DNA of 7,716 nt from positions 1-7,716 of the forward strand of contig JANXQG010000386.1 in the NCBI GenBank assembly GCA_025356915.1, written 5' to 3'. The notes beneath the pieces are model-generated. The model saw nothing but the letters and a program-made list of their open reading frames with translations. It searched no databases and was not told the DNA's origin. Position numbers and translations under genes: made by a program. Positions 1 to 4,997 of this stretch are shown here, in pieces. The DNA is from Planctomycetota bacterium. GTDB lineage: Bacteria > Planctomycetota > Planctomycetia > Pirellulales > Thermoguttaceae. Numbering within the stretch: position 1 is the first letter of the stretch; each line of letters opens with the position of its first letter.

Positions 1-291
1 CTCTATTACAATCAGCCGTGGCGACAGCCGAACTTCCTGGCCCTGGCCTATGCCCTTGCCGCCAGGGAAACAAGCATGAGGTCGATCCGCGTTGGTCAGC
101 AGGTGCTGGATGAGATCGCGCGGCTGAAGAAGAGCGACGCATTGCTTTGCGACGTAGGCAATTGGCGGATTTCACAGCGATTCATGCAACGCTGGGGCTG
201 GGAACCGCATTGCCCGGCCGCCTGGTGGCATCGGCACTTCATCAAGCGATTCTACGGAACTTATCCGCCCCGGCCCGCGTGGTTGAATTGA
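1..291 (+). CDS. Hypothetical protein, C-terminal fragment (5' end outside window)
   Basis: Reading frame 1 is open from the first base to the TGA at 289-291 and gives the last 96 residues of a protein whose start lies to the left of the window. An internal ATG at 76 is not a convincing start because the frame continues upstream of it without a stop and no Shine-Dalgarno precedes it. The visible part is rich in aromatic and basic residues. It has an alpha-helical middle (QQVLDEIARLKKSD) and ends in WGWEPH, then WWHRHFIKRFYGTYPP. Similar W/H/R-rich tails ending in FIKRFYG occur, from memory, in short uncharacterised planctomycete proteins; I cannot name a domain. No signal peptide or membrane segment is visible in the fragment. 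It is followed by more than 500 bases without a gene, so it is probably the last gene of its transcript and unrelated to the cytochrome operon. Confidence 0.6.
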   Translation, partial: LYYNQPWRQPNFLALAYALAARETSMRSIRVGQQVLDEIARLKKSDALLCDVGNWRISQRFMQRWGWEPHCPAAWWHRHFIKRFYGTYPPRPAWLN

Positions 292-337
292 GTTGCATGA
301 CGGCCTCGATCATAACCTGGCCAATTGCCGCCATTGC

Positions 338-510
338 TACCCACCGTAGCCGTAGGGTGGGGAGAGCGCAGCGAGCCACACTTTTTTTCGGCTCTTCCGG
401 CTTTAGGTGCGAAACATGCGTAATTGTAGGTTGGGCTTATTGTTCTCGATGGTTCGACTTCGTGCGCAACCCACCATTTGCCGGGTAGTTCGCTTCACGC
501 ACCCTACAAT
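338..510. repeat. Palindrome-rich, interspersed-repeat-like segment
   Basis: Several nested inverted repeats are visible. CCCACC at 340-345 pairs with GGTGGG at 356-361. ATTGTAGG at 423-430 pairs exactly with CCTACAAT at 503-510. Inside these, GGTTGGG at 429-435 is imperfectly mirrored by GCAACCCACC at 465-474. Read on the - strand, the segment contains phrases such as GTAGGGTGCGTGAAGCG and GGTGGGTTGCGCACGAAG. These resemble the short dispersed GTAGGGTG / GGTGGGTTGCG palindromic elements that I recall from many planctomycete and cyanobacterial intergenic regions. No transposase or target duplication is present, so this is a non-autonomous or REP-like element, if it is an element at all. Only one copy lies in the window; the dispersed nature is inferred from memory. 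Confidence 0.45.
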
Positions 511-793
511 TCCCCCCTGCCCGGCCCTCCAATCGATTTAATCGTTAAAGTCACTATGTTAAAACAACTATAGCTGTCAATAATACCTCAAGGAGATGTT
601 AAGCTGTACCGACGCGCATCGAATTTTTCAACGTCCTATCCAGTATATGGCGACAATGCAGATAAGACCGCACAGGCCACAAAGAGCTTATGCCTGGCAC
701 GGACCGCAGAGAACGGCATTCGCTTACATTTGTGCCATGTGTTGCTTGCGGCATTACGGACAACGGAATTCGATTCCCGACCAGTTTTAACAT

Positions 794-798
794 GGAGG
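794..798 (+). promoter_or_regulatory. Ribosome binding site fixing the GTG start of the multiheme cytochrome
   Basis: GGAGG lies 7 bases upstream of the GTG at 806. The alternative in-frame ATG at 851 has no comparable site and would remove the basic n-region of the signal peptide. Confidence 0.7.
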
Positions 799-805
799 TA
801 GGATC

Positions 806-2359
806 GTGCGAACTGTGACGCACAAGACCAATCGATCCCGGCAACGGGGCATGGCAATCATCTTTTTAGGATTGATGAGCCTGGGATTTGCCTCGTGCAA
901 ATCGTCTCACAATCCGACCTGCCGGAGCGAGGCCCCACCGCCTCGTCGGGCGGAGACCAACATCGATCCGGGATTCCCGCGAGGCAATAACGCCTTCCGC
1001 CAGGTCTCCTACCAAGAGGTCCGGGGTGCTGTGCCCCAACTCGCCGGCGCGGAGATGGTCAACGATGACGACATCTGCATGACCTGCCACGAGACGTACG
1101 TCAAGTCGTTCCACGACAACGTACACCGCGGGCAGAACTGCGAGTCGTGTCACGGTCCAGGCAGCAAGCACGTGGAAACACGCGGCAAGGAGCCGGGGCT
1201 GATCTTCAGCTTCAAGAAGGGTGTCGATCCGGTCGCCAAGGCCGAGGCATGCTTGAAGTGCCATGAGCAGAACCAGTGTGCGGCCGGAACCCAGTGGCGG
1301 ACCTCCAAGCACGCGCATTGCGGCGTCTCCTGCGTCGATTGCCACCGCGGCCACTACAATGTGCCGTTTGGAACACCCGCCACCACCTCGCCGAAGGATG
1401 CTTCCTTCACGCCGGGCGTGAAGGCCACGCTTGTTTCCTACAACGCCGAGGCCGACGCGGCCAAGAAAAACCTCCCTTCGCTCCGCGGCACATCGCACAA
1501 CCTGGGCGCCATGGCACCGGACTTGTGCTTGAAGTGTCATAGCGATATGCGGGACCTGGTCCGCATCGCCGGGCCGCACCAGATTGGTGGAGACAACTGC
1601 TTCAACTGTACAACCTGCCACGACGCGCACGGCCAGATCAAGGAGTCAACTCGCAAGGATCTCTGTCTGAGCTGCCACAAGGGCGCTCCGACGATGGCCT
1701 GGCACTCTTCGACCCACGAACGCTTTGGCGTCGCCTGCACCGACTGCCACAACCCGCACCCACATTCCAACGTGCGGCAGATCGTCAATATCAGCCACAC
1801 GAACGTGGAGCGACCCAAGCGGCTGGCGATGGCGGTCCAGGAACCGGAGGCCTGCTACAAGTGCCACCAGAAGGTTTTTGGCCAGAATCACCTTCCTTCG
1901 CATCATCCTATCATGGAAGGAAAGATGGTCTGTTCCGACTGCCACGACCCGCACGGGCAACTTGAGAAGAACCTCAAGGCAGAGAATGTCAACCAGCTCT
2001 GCTACAAGTGCCATGCGGAGAAGACCGGTCCGTTCGCCTATCCGCACCCGCCGGTGAATGAGAACTGCGATATTTGCCACGAGCCGCACGGCACGGTGGC
2101 CAACAACCTGCTCAAGCAGCCGATCACGTTCCTCTGCATGCGATGCCACGTCGGCCACCGCGATGCAAACCACGGCTCGCCAAACCGCTTTAACCCGGTG
2201 ACATGGACGCCGAGCAACGAGGGCAGCCGCGTGAACATCGACATCAACGCGAATACTCGTGCCGCGATGTTCACCAACTGCACGAACTGTCATACCCAGA
2301 TTCACGGCTCCGACGTACCATCGCCGAACCAGCCGAACCCTGGAATCATGTCTCGCTAA
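806..2359 (+). CDS. 14-heme periplasmic c-type cytochrome, MtrA/DmsE family
   Basis: This is the electron-carrying half of a porin-cytochrome conduit. MtrA-type proteins sit inside an outer-membrane barrel and pass electrons between periplasm and cell exterior. The 517-residue product has a signal sequence (basic residues 1-15, hydrophobic 16-30) ending in LGFASC, so C31 may be lipidated; residue F at -3 is atypical for a lipobox. Fourteen CxxCH motifs start at residues 91, 112, 149, 176, 241, 268, 287, 311, 350, 376, 399, 421, 444 and 492, arranged as seven di-heme modules. Family signatures are CESCHGPGSKH (112-122), CYKCHAEKTGPF (399-410), CDICHEPHG (421-429) and the terminal CTNCHTQIHG (492-501). 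Canonical MtrA/DmsE has ten hemes in about 310-360 residues, so roughly 165 residues with four hemes (241-315) are extra. The GTG start is supported by GGAGG at 794. The porin gene follows after 67 bases. The substrate is unknown. Family assignment is strong; the physiological role is inferred. Confidence 0.92.
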   Translation: MRTVTHKTNRSRQRGMAIIFLGLMSLGFASCKSSHNPTCRSEAPPPRRAETNIDPGFPRGNNAFRQVSYQEVRGAVPQLAGAEMVNDDDICMTCHETYVKSFHDNVHRGQNCESCHGPGSKHVETRGKEPGLIFSFKKGVDPVAKAEACLKCHEQNQCAAGTQWRTSKHAHCGVSCVDCHRGHYNVPFGTPATTSPKDASFTPGVKATLVSYNAEADAAKKNLPSLRGTSHNLGAMAPDLCLKCHSDMRDLVRIAGPHQIGGDNCFNCTTCHDAHGQIKESTRKDLCLSCHKGAPTMAWHSSTHERFGVACTDCHNPHPHSNVRQIVNISHTNVERPKRLAMAVQEPEACYKCHQKVFGQNHLPSHHPIMEGKMVCSDCHDPHGQLEKNLKAENVNQLCYKCHAEKTGPFAYPHPPVNENCDICHEPHGTVANNLLKQPITFLCMRCHVGHRDANHGSPNRFNPVTWTPSNEGSRVNIDINANTRAAMFTNCTNCHTQIHGSDVPSPNQPNPGIMSR

Positions 2360-2373
2360 GTTTTTTAAAACTT
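2358..2373. promoter_or_regulatory. AT-rich dyad at the cytochrome stop codon
   Basis: AAGTTTT (2358-2364) and AAAACTT (2367-2373) form a perfect 7-bp inverted repeat with a 2-base centre, overlapping the last bases of the cytochrome stop codon. The rest of the 67-base spacer to the porin gene is also AT-rich and gene-free. The stem is too weak for a strong terminator. It may be a weak attenuator or an RNA-processing site that sets the cytochrome-to-porin ratio, or it may simply be AT-rich spacer. Confidence 0.3.
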
Positions 2374-2410
2374 CCAACTAACCTTAGAAAACCAATCAAA
2401 CTAGATACCA

Positions 2411-2418
2411 AGGGGGGG
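2411..2418 (+). promoter_or_regulatory. Ribosome binding site of the MtrB-like porin
   Basis: AGGGGGGG lies 8 bases upstream of the GTG at 2427. It supports the GTG start, which is followed directly by a typical signal peptide. Confidence 0.65.
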
Positions 2419-2426
2419 ACCTGGTC

Positions 2427-4757
2427 GTGAAGGTCAACTATTTAACACTACTCGCGGGGGCAACGATACTGCTGCTCTCCGCGGCGACAACGCGAGCCGA
2501 AGAATCGGCCGCATCAGCCCTGGCAACGGACGCCAATACGGCTCCGGCAGCCAAGGCGCAAACGGCAAGCACCGCGCAAGTCGCGGCGTACCGAAGCGAC
2601 ACCGTCGCCTATTGCGACGACTGCGATCCGGTGCGAGATTTTATTGTTCGGGCCGGAGCCTGGGGGGTACATGCAACAGGCTCGCCGAACAAAGTCGGCG
2701 AATACCAGAGTTTGATGTCCTCGCCCTTCTGGGATGCCGACGGCATCTGGAGCAACGGTGAGCGGACTGTCGATGTCACCGTTACCGGCACCGACAACGA
2801 GACCAGCGATGCGAGAGTCCATTACTTCGGCTCGCACATGCAGGCTGACGTCGATTATCTGCGATTCGAGCACCAGCTCGATGCCCATAATTATGCGGGC
2901 TGGAACTACAACGGCAACAACACGGTCGGCCCGTCGAATACGACGACTTCGGCCCAGGACCGCACCAGCATCGTCGTCTTCAGCCGAGACAATCCCAACC
3001 CGGGGCGGGATTACGCGATCCGCGTGCAGGAATTCAAGGCTAACTTCAAGGGGAACCTGACGGAGAATCTGAAGTGGCGAGTGAATGTCTTCGGCATCGA
3101 CAAGGAAGGCGACCGGCAGGTTAACTCCTTCACGCACTGCTCGTCGGCGACATCAAACGGCTCGCAGATGGTCAATCCGACGACCGGGGTCCACAGCGCC
3201 GTGACGAACAACCAGTTGACGAGCCAGTGCCACTCGGTCAGCCAGGCCCAGCACATTGACTGGCAGACGACCGAAGTCACTCCCTCGCTCGAATGGCGCA
3301 TAGGATGCGACACGGCGGTCGAGTACTCGCACACCATCCGTCAGTTCACCCAGAACGACCAGGCGGTGACCTATAACTACGCAGGCAATGACGCCCTCTA
3401 CACGGGCGACCCGACCAACAGGGCTGGGTTGGCCATCGTGCCCAACAACCAAACCCAGATCGATCGCCTCAAGTTCTCCACGAAGATCGGCTGCGACACG
3501 GACGTCTACATGCTCGGCTATGCGGGCTATAACAAGGACGAACTTCGCGACACCGACCGGACCTTCAACGGCGCTGACCTGCGGATCACCAACAGTTCGC
3601 TGGAGAAGCTGACCCTAACCGCCCGCGGCAAGTACTACCGCGAAGACAGCTCCTTACCGACCACGCAGTTGCAGGGCAACTACTACGCCGAAGACAATGC
3701 CAACTTCAGGGACATGAGCGGGAGTGACCAGATCAATCGTGAAGTGCATACCTTCGGCCTCGACGCCCGCTGGCGTCCGTTCCAGGATGAGTGCGGCACC
3801 ATCCGCAGCCGGATGGCAATCGTCGGCGGCTACGAATACAGCACGCTGATGCGCGAGAATGCAGGCGCTGAACTCACGGCTGCCAACAACGGCCCATTCG
3901 TGGTCAATGGCGGCACGGCAAACGGCAGCGTGTTTACCCAGCCCAACTCGAACAAGAATACCTTCTTGGTCGGCGTGGAGGAGAAGTGGTCTGCTTGCTG
4001 GACTACGTACATCCGCTATAAGTATATTCAAACGGAATATCCGCTTTACGGCATAACGCCCGAAGCGGGAACTTCGGTTAATTTCGCGCTGAACAGCAAC
4101 CTGCCGACGCAGGAGAACCGCATCGAGATGGGCGGGACTTGGACGCCGACCGACACGCTCATGGTCAATGCCACGTTCTACATCGAGAACGCGCTGAACG
4201 ATGCGCCCTATGTGAGATGGTCGAGTAACTCTCTGCCTTTCGTCGTGAGCACCTGGTGGGCGCCCACGGAGTGCTGGTCGCTATCGGCTGGGGCTGCCGT
4301 GATGGACGGTTATATCAACCAGGATGTCTCGTTGGGGCAACTTCGTCCGATTCCCTCAACCAATGTCAGCGGACTCACCGCACCATGGCAGTATAACAGT
4401 AGCGCTGACGTGTTTAACCTCGGTTCCCGCTATATGATCACCGAGAAGGCCTCGCTGAGTGGAGAATTTGAGTACGTGCATGGGCTGAACTCCGTCTATG
4501 CCCCGGTCGATCCGGCCACATCGACGCCAATCGTGCCAGGTGCGCCTGGCAACGGTCCCGCAGCTCCTTATACGCTCGGCCAGTACTCACTGGTCAAGAT
4601 GCAGTCGTTCCGTTTGGGCGCAGGGCTTGATTACCGATTGCGGCCTCGTGTCACCACGTTTGCCCGCTACAACTACTACGACTACCAGGATATTTCCTCC
4701 GGCTTGACCAGCGGCCAAGCCCACATGCTCCTGGGTGGAATGAGCGCGTTGTTCTAA
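2427..4757 (+). CDS. MtrB/PioB-family decaheme-associated outer-membrane beta-barrel
   Basis: The 776-residue product has a Sec signal peptide (K2, hydrophobic core 5-20, likely cleavage after TTRA, residue 24). A low-complexity Ala/Thr linker (25-55) follows, then a CDDC motif at residues 63-66. An N-terminal CxxC is characteristic of MtrB. From about residue 71 to the end, the chain shows alternating polar/aromatic beta-strand patterning with Asn/Gly/Thr-rich loops. It ends in the outer-membrane barrel signal GGMSALF with terminal Phe. In the known family a 26-strand barrel sheathes the MtrA heme wire. Length is near that of Shewanella MtrB (about 700), slightly longer. Seven further cysteines (238, 268, 294, 356, 456, 524, 616) are unusual for a barrel. 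Translation starts at a GTG after an AGGGGGGG site. It lies 67 bases after the cytochrome gene and is almost certainly in the same operon. A terminator hairpin follows 32 bases downstream. Family call is firm; transported electron direction is unknown. Confidence 0.9.
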   Translation: MKVNYLTLLAGATILLLSAATTRAEESAASALATDANTAPAAKAQTASTAQVAAYRSDTVAYCDDCDPVRDFIVRAGAWGVHATGSPNKVGEYQSLMSSPFWDADGIWSNGERTVDVTVTGTDNETSDARVHYFGSHMQADVDYLRFEHQLDAHNYAGWNYNGNNTVGPSNTTTSAQDRTSIVVFSRDNPNPGRDYAIRVQEFKANFKGNLTENLKWRVNVFGIDKEGDRQVNSFTHCSSATSNGSQMVNPTTGVHSAVTNNQLTSQCHSVSQAQHIDWQTTEVTPSLEWRIGCDTAVEYSHTIRQFTQNDQAVTYNYAGNDALYTGDPTNRAGLAIVPNNQTQIDRLKFSTKIGCDTDVYMLGYAGYNKDELRDTDRTFNGADLRITNSSLEKLTLTARGKYYREDSSLPTTQLQGNYYAEDNANFRDMSGSDQINREVHTFGLDARWRPFQDECGTIRSRMAIVGGYEYSTLMRENAGAELTAANNGPFVVNGGTANGSVFTQPNSNKNTFLVGVEEKWSACWTTYIRYKYIQTEYPLYGITPEAGTSVNFALNSNLPTQENRIEMGGTWTPTDTLMVNATFYIENALNDAPYVRWSSNSLPFVVSTWWAPTECWSLSAGAAVMDGYINQDVSLGQLRPIPSTNVSGLTAPWQYNSSADVFNLGSRYMITEKASLSGEFEYVHGLNSVYAPVDPATSTPIVPGAPGNGPAAPYTLGQYSLVKMQSFRLGAGLDYRLRPRVTTFARYNYYDYQDISSGLTSGQAHMLLGGMSALF

Positions 4758-4789
4758 ACAACGCTTGACTGAAAAGAAGTGGACGCCTC

Positions 4790-4827
4790 GCGGGGCAACA
4801 GGAGTTCCTGTTGCCCCGCAGCGTTTT
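4790..4827. terminator. Intrinsic terminator of the cytochrome-porin operon, possibly bidirectional
   Basis: GCGGGGCAACAGG (4790-4802) and CCTGTTGCCCCGC (4807-4819) form a perfect 13-bp stem with a 4-base loop. The stem can be extended past a small internal loop by ACGC (4783-4786) pairing with GCGT (4821-4824). A short T run (4824-4827) follows on the + strand. On the - strand the stem is followed at a distance by CTTCTTTTC, so it could also stop transcription from the convergent gene at 4998-6167. The T tract is short, so efficiency is uncertain. Confidence 0.8.
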
Positions 4828-4837
4828 CCGCAACAAG

Positions 4838-4852
4838 GTTTCCCAGGGAAAC
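4838..4852. repeat. Short perfect dyad in the convergent intergenic region
   Basis: GTTTCCC and GGGAAAC flank a single central A, making a 15-base perfect inverted repeat between two convergent genes. With a 1-base centre it suits a protein-binding dyad better than an RNA hairpin, though a shortened hairpin is possible. The rest of 4853-4997 shows nothing I can identify. Confidence 0.35.
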
Positions 4853-4997
4853 TGCACTTTCCGTTTTACGTAGGGCTGCCTCAACCAGACTTTGCCGTTC
4901 TCCTGCTCCTGCACCCGCCTGGGCTTGCCCCGTAAACAAATCCCGCCCGATCACTCCAATACGCCAAGCCCAACTTTACATCGCCCTGGGCACTCTT

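Larger units (their letters stand above)
292..805. other. Long gene-free interval upstream of the cytochrome operon
   Basis: This 514-base interval has no convincing gene. Its left part (about 338-510) is packed with inverted repeats, listed separately. The part at 531-600 is clearly more AT-rich than its surroundings and holds a near-palindrome at 564-577 (ACAACTATAGCTGT, one mismatched pair). The remaining 200 bases before the GTG at 806 form a possible 5' leader. It includes a small perfect dyad at 765-777 (GGAAT, 3-nt loop, ATTCC) and two copies of CGGCATT at 714-720 and 749-755. Short open frames here (for example 596-790) lack a usable ribosome site and show no recognisable protein features. 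The promoter for the operon most likely lies in this interval, but I see no strong -35/-10 pair on the + strand. Confidence 0.6.

Noticed and set aside
147..488. Open + strand frame of 113 codons
   Set aside because: It overlaps the better supported gene end at 1-291 in another frame, then runs through the palindromic repeat segment; no ribosome site and no recognisable protein features.
546..580. Perfect TTGACA on the - strand (580-575) as a promoter
   Set aside because: The matching -10 is poor (CATAGT, 16-base spacing) and no - strand gene lies downstream in the window; kept only as a note in the leader finding.
596..790. Small + strand frame with several Cys and His, starting just after AGGAG
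   Set aside because: The AGGAG touches the ATG with no spacing, the peptide has no CxxCH or signal peptide, and nothing recognisable is encoded. More likely leader sequence.
866..2377. Long - strand frames (254 and 243 codons) opposite the cytochrome
   Set aside because: They are antisense shadows of a GC-rich gene full of strong protein signatures, with no signatures of their own.
2514..3137. 207-codon - strand frame opposite the porin
   Set aside because: Antisense shadow of the MtrB-like gene; no plausible ribosome site or family features.
3219..3233. Possible heme site in the porin (SQCHSV, C268)
   Set aside because: Only a CH pair is present; there is no CxxCH, and C238 is 30 residues away. 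A loop disulfide is more likely.
4534..4551. TGCCAGG / CCTGGCA hairpin in the porin gene
   Set aside because: Only 7 bp within a Pro/Gly-rich coding stretch (PGAPGN region), where such symmetry arises easily from codon use.
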